The notes below the pieces were generated by a model that made no database searches, was not told the DNA's origin, and saw only the letters and a list, made by a program, of their open reading frames with translations. From Ooceraea biroi (Eukaryota > Arthropoda > Insecta > Hymenoptera > Formicidae): a stretch of DNA of 64,000 bases. Within the stretch, counting starts at the first letter, position 1, and each line of letters starts with the position of its first letter. Both the position numbers and the translations under genes were made by a program. Location: NCBI RefSeq assembly GCF_003672135.1, contig NC_039510.1, positions 2,108,001 through 2,172,000 of the forward strand, read 5' to 3'. Below are positions 36,099 through 47,771 of this stretch, piece after piece.

Positions 36099-37661
36099 TT
36101 AATCTAAGCTGCCTAGATTCTTAAGCATATGCAATATCGATACATGGTTTTCTATTGCTTCGCTCTCTTGCACGTTCAAGTTAATATATGAGAGGAATAA
36201 GTTGTCAATAATGTCTCGTCACATGCATAATATTCGCCATTGTATATACGTTTCGTAATGTCTTCAGGTAAATTTCCAATATATTTCTACAAAATTCTTC
36301 GAGCTTTGATACATCATTTTCATTAGGCAAATTAGTGAGTAGAATACGGCCGAAATCGATCACTGGCGAGCCTAACATTACGGCTTTAAAATTGATTAAT
36401 TTTATTTTAAGTTTATTATTCTCATCGACTTTGTAGAATATTTTATCCCGTGTAAAAGAACCATGAACAAGAGTTGAAACAGTATTCTCTTTTAAATGTT
36501 TCGCCTTCTCCAACTTCTATTTTATTTTTTCTCTGAGACCGTTGTCGACTGCCTTTAACACTGACCTCTTCAGAAAGGCCCTGGCAACAAAACAATCGAA
36601 AGAATTTTGTTAGCTGTACAAATTAATTCAATGCTTTTGTTGAAGAAATCGAGCCTTTATTGCAAAAAAATAATAAATAATAAACATATTCGAAATATTA
36701 CTTTCTAATAATTTTCTTCATCTATCGGATAGCTGACGCCAAACAGTTGTCAAATCATTCGATATATAAATATTGTTCTATTATAAATTAAGTGATTAAA
36801 ATTCCAATTAAAATGATTAAAACACATTCCAAGGCTTTAGATTTTGCTTACTTTCTAAATATTGATTAATTATTATTTTATTATTATTATAATTATATTT
36901 TATTATTATAATAAAATTTGTGAGTCATGTATTTATTTAAAAATGCATATTTTTAATAATAAATCCTTATTTTATTATTTCTAATCACAGGACTTATAAC
37001 TGCTCTACCTAATTGCCTTTTGTTGTTTGACTATGTTTTTCTTCTTATTCTCTTCGAAGAAATTCTCGGCATAACTTTTCATATTCTCGTCTTCATTCAG
37101 CAGCTTCATTGTATCGCCATGGAATAGCGCCAGAATTTTGAGAACTTTTATTAGGTCATTCTTTTTTAATTTACCTTTGAACTGCTTATAACCGAGCGTA
37201 ATCAAATCGTCCAGTATGATAAATGGATACCCTTGTATGCATATACTGCTATCCAGATGATAGCATTTCGGATGTATGAGATATGTCAGTCTTACGGCAA
37301 CGTATTTGTAGAACATCCATTCCGCCTCAAACGAATTTACTAACAACGAATATGAACCTTGCCTTCGCAACTTCAACATTTTCACGACGAGTTGAACACT
37401 GGGTCGCGAGGCTCTAACTGTTAGATATACCATTACTCGAACAATTATACATGAGGTAATCTTAAATGGTACGATATGTTCAGTGTTGATGTGAGTAATG
37501 TCCGTTGATGACTGGAACTGTTCCACCAACTTGTTATGTTTGAACAGGTTTTGTATTAGATTATTTCGTATAACTCTGCAAGTAAAGCATATCTGTGCAA
37601 GGCACTTCTGGGGTAAAACTGGAGATTGGTGCAAGAACGTTCCTGGAAGTACACAGTCCAT
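36099..37661 (-). pseudogene. EcKinase-like gene 3, broken by a stop and a frameshift
   Basis: Exon 1 (37009-37661) is intact: MDCVLPGTFLHQSP, a VVKMLKLR lysine, FEAEWMFYK glutamate, hinge IILDDLITLGYKQF and FHGDTMKLL. The donor ATTAG|GTAGAG and acceptor CCAG|GGCC (36580) keep phase 2. In exon 2 the codon aligned with Gln or Thr of its paralogues (DKIRQKL, DKIRTKL) is TAG, near 36515-36520. The catalytic loop is HGSFTRDKIFYK. Near 36205-36250 the frame shifts by one base; downstream, the other frame continues with paralogous sequence to KNLGSLD and TAA at 36099. Two independent lesions mark it as a pseudogene, although the rest is well preserved, so inactivation may be recent. Confidence 0.82.
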
Positions 37662-37719
37662 GACGAAAAAGAAACAAATTGAGCTGTAAGAAAACAAAAC
37701 AGTTAATTAAACTCTTTCT

Positions 37720-37736
37720 CAGAATATATATAAGGT
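37720..37736 (-). promoter_or_regulatory. Conserved TACCTTATAT core promoter, gene 3
   Basis: On minus, TTTTACCTTATATATAT occurs about 65 bp upstream of the ATG. The same motif lies at the same distance upstream of genes 4 and 5. Confidence 0.55.
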
Positions 37737-37999
37737 AAAATAGTCTTCAAAGTAAAATAGATAATAATTGGAAAATTAAATAATCTAATGTAAGTAAAGT
37801 AAACTGCTCGCTTTCGGACTTACGCGACGCAAATTGTATATCATTTTGGACATACCTTTTGTGTTAAATGCTTTTTCACAGACGACACAATCAATTAAGT
37901 ATTAATATTCATTAACTTCTGTCGTCAAGAACTTCTAAACTTCTCAATCAATCGCGTACATGTTAAGCATGCCAATATAAGGAATACGTAACGAAAATT

Positions 38000-38430
38000 C
38001 TGTTTGTGGAGACAAGTGACACTTGATGGTATTTATCGCAAGTGCTTCTCTGATTACGTCTGTCAAGGGATCTGTTGTGTACAATGAAATACATCGTTTT
38101 GACAAAGCAATTTTGTCCCGCTATCGAGGCAAGGAGAATCATTCCTATTGGCTGTGTACAATATTATGCCTGCGGAAGAAACACGGTGTTTCTATAGATG
38201 GAGATCGCGCTGAGCAATCGCGGTTAACAATTCTGGATATATTTGTACCATAAGTGCAGAGGTAGCTTAAACCATAATGTTGTCATCAGTTGTGTAAATC
38301 ACTTTTAGCTCCTGATTTTATCTGGTTTTGCAACAACAGCTGATTTTCTGCTACACTGAGTCTCCCCTCCATACGCAGTCTTCAGTAACCATTTATTTTT
38401 TCAACAGGAAAATAACGTTATAGATGAAAA
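38000..38430 (+). pseudogene. Conserved partner block, copy 4 (inverted relic)
   Basis: Plus-strand sequence such as GCCTGCGGAAGAAACACGGTG and ATATTTGTACCATAAGTGCAG matches the reverse complement of the 29- and 49-kb copies. The block is head-to-head with gene 3. Stops and indels interrupt the frame, and the donor GTAAG has become ATAAG. Confidence 0.5.
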
Positions 38431-39627
38431 TAAATTTCTTACTTATCTATCCATTTCTATCCATTTGTATTGTTTCGTTAACAAAACAGATTACTTAGAT
38501 AAAACAGAAAGAATCGTGCTACGATATCATCGAAACAGGATTTTGCTGATGTAGAACTATAGTTAAAGTAATGTATATAACCACGATTATTATGTTACTC
38601 TGTAGAGAATATAAAAACGAGAAATGCGGAACCTTCTTATCGATATTTTCTACAAGGAAACATTCATAACTGAATTACTAATTGCTCTTTTTATTAATTT
38701 CAATTAATTCTTCATTAAGTTTCGGATTTGTTTATCCAGAACAAACAGAAAAAAAACAGTAATTTTGTGAAAGTATTGGACCATGCACTCTCATTTGCTG
38801 TACTGATCGAAATAATTTGGTAAGTCTAAAACTCATTCAATTGATAAAGGTTGGCTAACGCATACTCTTTTGTCACGAAATACTTATAGTTACTTAATTC
38901 TGAATTGAAATTTACTTACATGACTTTAACAAAATTACTGTACCAATACAAGATACGACACATCTTCTGAATCTAATAAATAATAATTTCATTGTCATTT
39001 CTACAAATGTAATTAACCATTAAAAAGAATTACTATTGTTAGAGGAATACTTAATAACTCTTGTCACGTATATAACAGATACTAAAATATTATTATTCAT
39101 TATTAAAATGCTTAAACAAGATATACATAATAAAAACTATAAATAAGCTCAAATTATCTAAAATTTCCTACTTATAAATATAATAAATCACAATGTTAAA
39201 ACTCGAATGACGAAGTCCATTTTAACTTTCGTGAAGTATATATATGTAGGAATATATATGTATATGTAAATATACGCGTATATATGTAGATTACAATATA
39301 TACACGTATGTAAAATTTACATATATTGTTTATACATCTACATATATGTACACATGAGAGCATATACATATAAGAAAGAAATATTAAATACTTTTATTTG
39401 CACGTCAATCATGTAGTTCTCCCTGATAGTAAGTCCTTGATAGTTAACAACATTTTCCTTTAAATTTCGTCAAATTGTCTAATCCGCTTTCAATCATATA
39501 GCTTTTCATTATGAACACATGTATAATAAATGTGTAATAAAAAATTAAGCGCAATGCGTCATGCAGACATAAAAAAATACGCATGAAATATCCTACAAGC
39601 GAAATGCCAATGTCGTACAGAATTACT
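38431..39627. other. Intergenic, AT-rich, unit spacer
   Basis: About 1.2 kb between units, partly shared with 43000-43600 (for example TCCATTT..ATTGTTTCGTTAA.AAAACAGATT). No gene is supported. Confidence 0.5.
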
Positions 39628-41535
39628 TTACTCAATACTGCCTAGCATGAAAAGAGTGCATAGTATCGGTATATGATTTTTTATTGCCTCCCTCTCTTTC
39701 TCGTCCAAGTTAATATATGAGAGTAATAAATTGTCAATAATGTCATATTGTACTTCGTTAGTCTTGGCCTGTTTATATATCATATTTAATCTCTGGGCAT
39801 AAATGTCAAGCATATATCTGCAAAATTTTCGGAGTTCAAATACATCATTATGATTAGGCAGATTAGTGAGCAGAATACGGCCGAAATCGATCACTGGCGG
39901 GCTTACCATTACGGATTTAAAATCTATAAATTTTATTGTATAATTGATATTAGTGTCATCTATATATTTATAGAATACTTTATATCGCGTGAAAGAACCA
40001 TGAACAACAGTTGTAATGATCCTCAAATTTCCCATCATCGCCAACTTCTGTCTTATTTTGTCTCCAAGACTGCCGACTTCATTTATTACTGAACTCTGTA
40101 GAAAAGTGCTGTGAACAATAAAATCGGAAGAATTTTATGAAGTATGCAAATTAATTCAGTGCTTTTGTTGAAGAAAATGAGCCTTCATTACACAATAATA
40201 ATAAACATGTAAATCTTCGATATGTTGATCATTATTGTCTAATAGTTTTCTTCATCGGATAACTGATGAATTTATTTATTCACGAAAAAGAGAAAATAAA
40301 TAAAGGTTCAATTCCCCCCCCCCCCCCAAAAAGCACCAAATTAATGTGCACCCCCAAACATAATTTCTCGCAAGAATTTGTATTCTTTATTTAAATGTAA
40401 CAATGTTAAGAAGTTATCAATAATGTTATTTTATTAATTAAAGATTCTATTTTATTTAATAAAACTTAAATATGAAAATATAAAAAGCAAAACCTGAAGT
40501 TATCGGTGCATGTATTTTAATTATTGAATTGACTGTAATAGTAGGATATACGTCACACATTTCGATCCTGCTGTGGATTCTCTTCACGGTTTTTGTTTTT
40601 ATAGTTAATTATTTGGAGAAGAGGATTCCAAACAATGTGAAATTGTTCGATAAATATTGCTCTGTTATAAATTGAGTAATTGAAATACATGCTCCAAGAT
40701 CGTGTTTCAGATTTTTGTTTACTTCTTAAATACTGATTAGTAATTATTATACTTAAATTTTGTGAGAAATGTATTCATTGCATTTAAAGATCCATATTTT
40801 TACTAACAAATGGTGATTTTATTATTTCTAATCACAGAACATATATTATAACAGTAATAATTGTTCTACCTGATTGCCTTTTGCTGTTTGGCGATGTAAC
40901 TTTTTGTATTTTTATAAAAATAGAAATCGAATTTTTTTTAAATCAACGTCTTGGGTCAGCTTCATCATATCGCTATGGAAGTACGCCAGAGCTTTGACAA
41001 CTTTTTTTAGGTCTTTCATATCTAATTTATCTTTGAATTGCGTAAAACCGTCCGCAATCAAATCATTCAGTACGACAAATGGATTGTGCAATAATATTAT
41101 GCTCTTCTCTGCATCCATTTCTCTGCTTGCAACGTTGTTCAAGTAACATTTCGGACATATACTTCTTTCCATATTTTGCGCAATGGCTTTGTAGAACAAC
41201 TGTTCTGCTAAGAAAGAATGCATTGACTCCATTTCCACAGGTACCTTTCGTAACTTCCAGATTTTCAGGACGAGTTGAAGCCTGGGTTCGCGAGGGCGAA
41301 TAGCATATATTCTTACTCGGATTACTGTGTACGAGTTATAAATACTATATGGTATGATATGTTCAGTGGTAACATGATGAATCTCCTTTAATGAATGGAA
41401 CTTTTCCAACAAGTTATATTTGTGCAGTCTTTGTATCAGATGACGTTTTATAAAGCGGCAAGCAAAGCAGTTGTCTTGCAGGAGAAAAAAATAATGATGT
41501 AAGTGCAAGGAAATTTGTGGAAGTGCACAGGCCAT
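39628..41535 (-). CDS. EcKinase-like gene 4, with a frameshift in an A8 run
   Basis: Exons 40870-41535 and 39628-40108 join in phase 2 (ATCAG|GTAGAA ... TTCACAG|CACT) if one base is removed from the run of eight A at 40931-40938 on minus. As read, the frame stops early (FLFL then TAA at 40912), cutting off before the intron. N-lobe features are LVLKIWKLR, FLAEQLFYK and hinge VVLNDLIADGFTQF, with FHSDMMKL. Exon 2 is open: catalytic loop HGSFTRYKVFYK, IDFKSVM, PPVIDFGRILLTNLP, ending LFMLGSIE. A homopolymer indel can be a sequencing or assembly error, so this may be a working 381-residue gene or a new pseudogene. It has the same predicted catalytic loss as its neighbours. Confidence 0.75.
40314..40327 (+). 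repeat. Poly-C (14) run
   Basis: Fourteen consecutive C in otherwise AT-rich DNA, followed by AAAAAGC. It may mark a small insertion or an assembly-sensitive spot. Confidence 0.85.
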
Positions 41536-41598
41536 GGCGAAAGGAAAAGAATTTCACTGTAAGAAAAGAGGACAACAACTAATTAAAATCTTTTCCAG

Positions 41599-41615
41599 AA
41601 TATATAAGGTAAAAT
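41599..41615 (-). promoter_or_regulatory. Conserved TACCTTATAT core promoter, gene 4
   Basis: On minus, TTTTACCTTATATATTCTGG lies about 66 bp upstream of the ATG, matching genes 3 and 5. Confidence 0.55.
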
Positions 41616-41639
41616 GATTTTCAAACTCCAATAGTCACA

Positions 41640-42599
41640 AATGTTACATTTCGTCAATGCAATCTAGTATATAAATATGAATCCCTTTGCCACTTTCTGG
41701 CTATCATACAAAAATTACATCGTATTGTTAGTCCATTTTCTATTATTCGTACGAAAATGTTAGTTTACATCATGTAATCCAAATTTGCTACCGATTCTGA
41801 GCGATTTAAGATTTGTATAAGTATTATATAAAAAATGTCCATTTATGTTCGTTTTACATGAGTCTCTGAAAATTTTACGTCAATTATATTTAAGTAGTTA
41901 AGGATATTGGTATGATGGAATGATTTAAAGGGGGAGAGGAATAATCCCAAGGTTGTCATCCATGCTGTGTATGAAGGACAAAGAATGCTGAGGTAAAATG
42001 GAATAATACCAAGCATAGTTTTATGTTCTTCTGGTAACATTTTACGTTAAATAATAAATTTTTAGTACTAGTGGCTGAATCTATTCTAAAGATGTATTTA
42101 TTAATATTTATTCTATCCTGCGAAATAACCATCAGTAACTTTCTATTTCAAATATTATTCGATTTATCAATGTAATACAGCTGTTCAATACATTAATAGA
42201 CTTGTCCTTTCTTTGAAACCAAAACACTCTTTCTTCTGTTAGTAAGTTTCTTCTTAAGTGTCTATTTCTTAAGTGTTTATTATACTTAAATATTAAAGGA
42301 ATAAATATTTCAACTAGTTCCTCACTTTTATATATATTAAATGTGATAGAAAGTTAAAGACATTTATGCATTAAACCTAATTAGTGATGGCTAGTTATTG
42401 AAAAATTAAGTAATGTAAGTGACTTAGTTAACTGTTCGCTTTCGTCCTTATGTAACGCTAGTTCTATATCATTCTGAACATACCTTTTGTGTTAAATGCT
42501 TTTTCACGGACGACGCAGTCAATTAAATATTCGTTAACTTCTGTCTTTAAGAAATGGAATGCACATTAAGCATGTCAAAGTAAGAAACACGTAGCGAAA
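41640..42599. other. Intergenic, upstream of gene 4
   Basis: About 960 bp, AT-rich, largely paralogous to 46270-47000 upstream of gene 5 (for example GGTAAAATGGA...CCAAGCATAGTTTTA). No gene is supported. Confidence 0.5.
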
Positions 42600-43000
42600 A
42601 ATCCGTCTGTGAAGACCAGTAACACTTGATATTTATCGCAAGGTCTTCTCTGATTACGTCTGTTTTCGAGGGTTACGACAAAGCAACTTTGCCCCATTAT
42701 CGAGGCAAGGAAAATCGTTTATTAACTTTGTCCAATATTATGTTTGTGGAAGAAACACGGTATTAGTGTAGATGGAGATCGCGTTGAGTCGCGGTTAACA
42801 TTTCGCACACATTGCTCATAACTGCAGGGATAGCTAAGACTAGAAGGTCTTCCACTATGTACATCAGCATGTACATCATTTTTATTTCCTGATTTTATCC
42901 GTTTTTGCAACGGGCGATTTTTTGCTGCACTGAATCTTTCCTTCATTCGTACTCATCGGCAAGCATTTATTCGTCTGACAGAAAAATAACATCAGGGTTG
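42600..43000 (+). pseudogene. Conserved partner block, copy 5 (inverted relic)
   Basis: The words GGAAGAAACACGGTATTA, CGCGTTGAGTCGCGGTTAAC and CGGCAAGCATTTATTCGTCTG match the other copies. Head-to-head with gene 4. No intact frame. Confidence 0.5.
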
Positions 43001-43618
43001 AAAGTTCATGTCTTACTTATAGCATTCCATTTATATCCATTTGCATTGTTTCGTTAATAAAACAGATTGGTCAGGATGACAAAACACAAAATTGAATTGC
43101 AGAAGATCATCAAATCCAAATTTAGTTGACGTACAATTATAGTTAAAGGAAACTATATGAAAGCACGATCATTTTGTTACTCTGTAGAAAATGTAAAAAT
43201 AAAAACTGCAAACTCTTCTTTATCGATATCTTTTACAAGGAAACATTCACTAATAACTAAATTGAATTAATGATTATTTCTTTTTATTAAATTTTATTAA
43301 ACTGTAACTTCTCAGTTCAATAAGTTTCTGATTTTTCTATACAGAACAATAAAAAAACAATAATTTTGTGAAGACTTTGGACAATGAACTCACGTTTTTA
43401 TTCTAATCGAAATAATTCAATTAGACTTCAAAATAATTCAATTTTAGTATTACTATATGATTTGGCTAATGCACACTTTTTTGTCATGAAAATTTTGCAG
43501 TTATTAAATTCCGAATTAAATGGGCAACAATACTATATTCTAATATAAATTACAATACATTTGTTCAATAAAATAAATAATAAATTAACAATAGGAATTG
43601 ATAACGCCAGGGAAATCC

Positions 43619-43857
43619 AATGAAAGGCAATTGAATAGTAACACGACCAATCCCGGCTATTTATTAGATGTTAAACGCACAACGTTTCGACCCCACTTTG
43701 GATCCTCCTCAAGTGCCGAATTAACAAGGTCATCCTGTATCCGTAAGTGTTGGTAATGGAAGAGAAAAAACCTTCCTTCCGGTTGTTAGCCACCAAATTT
43801 AGGTCCATCTTATAAATAGCCGGGATTGGTCGTGCTACTATTCAATTGCCTTTCATT
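43619..43857. mobile_element. MITE, 239 bp, with a hammerhead-like core
   Basis: Arms AATGAAAGGCAATTGAATAG (left) and the inverted copy at the right end are near-perfect for about 46 bp. The centre on minus (43713-43684) reads CTTGAGGAG, GATCC, a loop, GGGTC and CGAAAC, resembling a hammerhead ribozyme core. No coding capacity; target duplication unclear. Confidence 0.75.
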
Positions 43858-44050
43858 AAATAATAAATGTTGACTCAGCCTTACATATGTAACTAACTTA
43901 AAGAAATTGTTGTTGCTAAAGAAAGGAGCATTCAGTAAAACGTTTGCATCATGCAAAGGTACTAAAATATTATTTATTATAAAAATGCTTATAAAAAGTT
44001 ACATGTAACAAAAATCAGAAGTAAGCTCAATGTTGTCTAAAATATCTCTT

Positions 44051-44193
44051 AAAGCACGATGTATTCAATATAGAACACTGGCAGGTTTGCAAGATTTTTT
44101 ATTCAATGTTCTACAATGATGAATGTATAACATTGAATACGTATAAAAATCTTGCAAATCTGCCAGTATTCTACATTGAATACATCGCGCTTT
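44051..44193. mobile_element. Hairpin MITE, 143 bp
   Basis: Inverted arms start AAAGCACGATGTATTCAATA and contain CACTGGCAGGTTTGCAAGAT; the right arm matches over about 60 bp. A partial copy of the right part lies at 44430-44495, next to the 3' end of gene 5. Confidence 0.75.
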
Positions 44194-44505
44194 ATTTTTG
44201 GTCATACATGTACTAAATGAAAAGTTATATGGAAAAAGCAGGATTGAATGATTTGCATGAAATTCAAAGAAAAATATTATTAATTTACTCTCTAGAACTT
44301 ATTGTGAAATAAGCGCTATTAACGTATCTCTTTCTTACAGACATTAGCCCACGTATATATGTACATGTATGTAGATATATCAAATTTTTATATAAGTTTT
44401 ACGTATATTTATATTTTGTATTCTGCAAAATTTTTTATACGTATTCAATCTAAAATACGTATAAAAAATCTTGCAAACAACCTGCCAGTGTCGTACAGAA
44501 CTGTT

Positions 44506-46165
44506 CTAATCTAAACTGCCTAGACTGTTAAGCATATTCAATATTGGAATATGATTTTCTATTGCTTCGCTCTCTTTCGTGTCCAAGCTAACGTACGAGA
44601 ATAATAAATTGTCAATAATCTGTCGTTCTACACACTGAACCATCTCACTACACGATAATTCTATTTGCTTCAGGTAAATTTCCAATATATTTCTACAAAA
44701 TTCTTCGAGCTTTGATACATCATTTTCATTAGGCAAATTAGTGAACAGAATACGGCCAAAATCGATCACTGGCGAACTTAACATTATTGTTTTAAAACCG
44801 ATAAATTTTATTTTACATTCCCCATTACATTGTTTGTAGAACGTTTTATATCGTGTAAGAGAACCATGAACAAGAGAAATGTTACTCTTTTCCAAATCTT
44901 TAACCTTCTCCAACTTTGTTCTTATTTTATCCCTGATACCGCTGTTAACTGCCTCTATTAGTGAATTGTTCAGAAAGGCGCTGTGAACAACAAAATGGAA
45001 TGAATGTGACATATCTTCTCTTAACTACTTTTATTCTTTATTCAGAAATAACAATATTAAAAAGTTATTAGTAATAGTATATTATTAAGTAACAGATTCT
45101 GTTCAATCAAAATAATATGACAAGCAGAACGTAAAACGCGATTGTCGGTGCGTGTGCTTTAATCACTTTATTTACACCAGTGTTATATCCATCAAACATT
45201 TCGATCCTATTTCGAATCTCCTTCACATATTTTTTCATATTTAATTATCTGCTGAAGAGGATTCCAAGCGGTATGAAATTGTTCGATGAATATTGCGCTA
45301 TTACAAATTCAATGCTTGAAATGCATCGGGACTAGCACGTTTTATATTTTTTGCTTACAAAATTTTAATTATTATATTATTTTAATTTTGTAAAACATAA
45401 ACATATCTATTTTCAATAACAACATGCTTATTTTATTATTTCTAATCAAAAAATATACATTTTAAATGCAATGATTGGTTACCTGATTGCCTCCTTTTGT
45501 TTGATCATAATTTGATCTTTATTTGCAATCAATGTATCATTCTTCATTAACTTCGAAAAATTCGATTTCGAGTCGAAACGTTCGTTTGTCACTAGCCTTA
45601 TTGAATCTCCATGGAACATCCCCAGATGTTTAAAAACTGCTTTCAGATGATTCTCATCTAGTTTATCGTCGAATTGTTCATAACCGTCCGCAATCAAATC
45701 TTCCAGTACGATATATGGAGGCCCGTCGTCCATCCATTGAAAGCTGTCTAGATAACACTTCGGAAATACGAAGTGAGAACGTGGAAATATATACAACAAT
45801 TTCGCAACAATATTGTAGAATGCCACTTCGCTCATAAACGATTTGAGTATGACTTCTACTTGTTGGTGTTGAATGTTCAACGTTTTTAGGACGAGTCGAA
45901 CGCTGAGTTGCGGAGAGTCTCCCTTCGCATATACCTTTATTCGAATTATTGTGCACGCGACACTATTAAATGGTATAATATGTTCAGTGTTGACGTGACT
46001 AACGTTGGTCAATGACTGTAAATTTTTCAAATGCTTATCGCGGACCAATTTATGTACCAGATTACGTTTTACAAAAGCGCAAGCAAAGCATTTGTCTGGG
46101 CACTGCTGGGGAAAAATAAGTTCGCGTAAGTGCGAGGGCATTTCTGGAAGTGCACTGTCATCCAT
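44506..46165 (-). CDS. EcKinase-like (CHK-kinase-like) gene 5, predicted pseudokinase
   Basis: Exons 45483-46165 and 44506-44980 join in phase 2 (ATCAG|GTAACC ... TTCACAG|CGCC) into an intact 385-residue frame. It begins MDDSALPEMPSHLRELIF. The family Cys-rich start CPDKCFACAFVKRNLV is shared with genes 3 and 4. N-lobe features are LVLKTLNIQ, FMSEVAFYN and hinge IVLEDLIADGYEQF; FHGDSIRL follows. The catalytic loop is HGSLTRYKTFYK (Asp to Ser, Asn to Lys) and the later metal-binding Asp region is FIGFKT (Asp to Gly). SSPVIDFGRILFTNLP is kept, and it ends NSLGSLD. With both catalytic Asp positions changed, this is the clearest intact predicted pseudokinase of the array. Cytosolic. Known EcKinases act on ecdysteroids and similar small molecules; any role here would likely be binding or regulatory (inference). 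Confidence 0.87.
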
Positions 46166-46228
46166 GATAAAAGAGAAACGAATTTCACTGTAATAAAACA
46201 GGACAACAGTTAATTAAAAGCGTTTTCA

Positions 46229-46246
46229 AAATATAAGGTAAAACGA
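46229..46246 (-). promoter_or_regulatory. Conserved TACCTTATAT core promoter, gene 5
   Basis: On minus, TTTTACCTTATATTTTG lies about 66 bp upstream of the ATG. Confidence 0.55.
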
Positions 46247-46269
46247 TCTTCGGAGTAAAATAGCTATTG

Positions 46270-47199
46270 TTAGGATTCGTCAATAAGTAATACAATCTAC
46301 AATCTATTAATAAATATGATATAAATATGAATCTATATATCTCTTTATTACTTTCCAACTCTTTAAAACTTACATTATCGTATTGCGAGCCTAACTTCTA
46401 TTATTTGTAAAAAAATATTAAAATATTAAAATATTAAAATTTACATGTCAGATCATGTAATCCAATTTTTGCTACTGACAATGAGTTTTAGTGATTTAAG
46501 AGCGATTCGTTGAAGTATTATGTAAAAAATTCTATTCATGTTCAGTTTGCATGAGTTTCTCTGAAGATAAATTTCTTACTAAATAATTATAATATATTTA
46601 GTAGGAAATTGGTATGAGAGAGATTTAAGGGAATAATATCAAAGTTATATCATGTTGTGAAAGATAAATAATCCTGAGGTAAAATGGACCAAGCATAGTT
46701 TTACATTCTTTTGGTTACCTTTTATGTTAAATAATAAAGTTTTAGTACTAATAATTGAATCTATTCTAAAGATTTATTTATTCTACCCAGCGAAATAACC
46801 ATTAGTTTAATTTCTAATTCAAACGTTATTCAATATATCAATATAACATACACAGCACTGTTCAAAACATCAATATACTTGTCCTTTCGTTGAAACCAAA
46901 ACTCTCTTCTTTTAGTAAGTTCTTGTGAAGTGTTGTCTATTTCGTATATACATTTGCGTATTAAAGTTCATTATTATTATTTATTGGAAAATTAAGTAAT
47001 CTAATATAAGTGAAGTTTAATTTACTGTTCGTCTTTATGCGACGTTTTATATCATTCTACCTTCTTTGTTAAATGATTTTTCAGGAAGGACGCAATCAAT
47101 TTTACTAATATTTGTCAATTTCTATCATCAAGAAATGGCATGTACAACATCAAAGGAGGCATAGAAAGCACATAACGGAAAAGCAGTAGACACCAGTGA
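46270..47199. other. Intergenic, upstream of gene 5
   Basis: AT-rich spacer paralogous to the region upstream of gene 4. No gene is supported. Confidence 0.5.
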
Positions 47200-47560
47200 C
47201 ATTTAATAATATTTACCACAATTTTTCCACAAAGTCCTTGGTACGTCTGTATTCGAGAAGTCGATTGCGTACAATGAGACACATCGACAACATTACGACA
47301 AGACGAATTTGTCCCCGCTCTCGAAGCAAACAAGGACCGTTCCTATTGGCTTTACAATATTATGTCTGCGAAATAAACACGGTGTCTTTGTAGATGGCGC
47401 CGGATAATTGCGGTTAATATGTCGCAAAAAACATTTGTTCCATAAATGCAAAGATAATCAAAATCATCATGTGATCAGCTATGTACATCATTTTTAATTA
47501 CTGGTGATATCCGGTTTTGCGATTTTCTGTAATGCTCAATCACTATTTATTTTACCTTAA
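47200..47560 (+). pseudogene. Conserved partner block, copy 6 (inverted relic)
   Basis: The words ATTATGTCTGCGAAATAAACACGGTG and AATATGTCGCAAAAAACATTTGTTCC (quoted in part from positions 47365-47450) match the partner block; the donor is ATAAATG. Head-to-head with gene 5. No intact frame. Confidence 0.48.
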
Positions 47561-47771
47561 GTTACTTTATAAAATTTGAGCTGCTACAGGAGACATTCTA
47601 ATGATTTCACACAACTTATAACACAGTATGAGTTTAGTAGTCTCACCTCAAAACATATCAAAGCATATGAAGCTTTTACATGGTGCTTCAAGCATTACTG
47701 TGTATGACGTTTAATCGCTTGACATTTCATTAATTGTCAAAGTGTCAAAATACCAAAACCGCTACTTCAAC

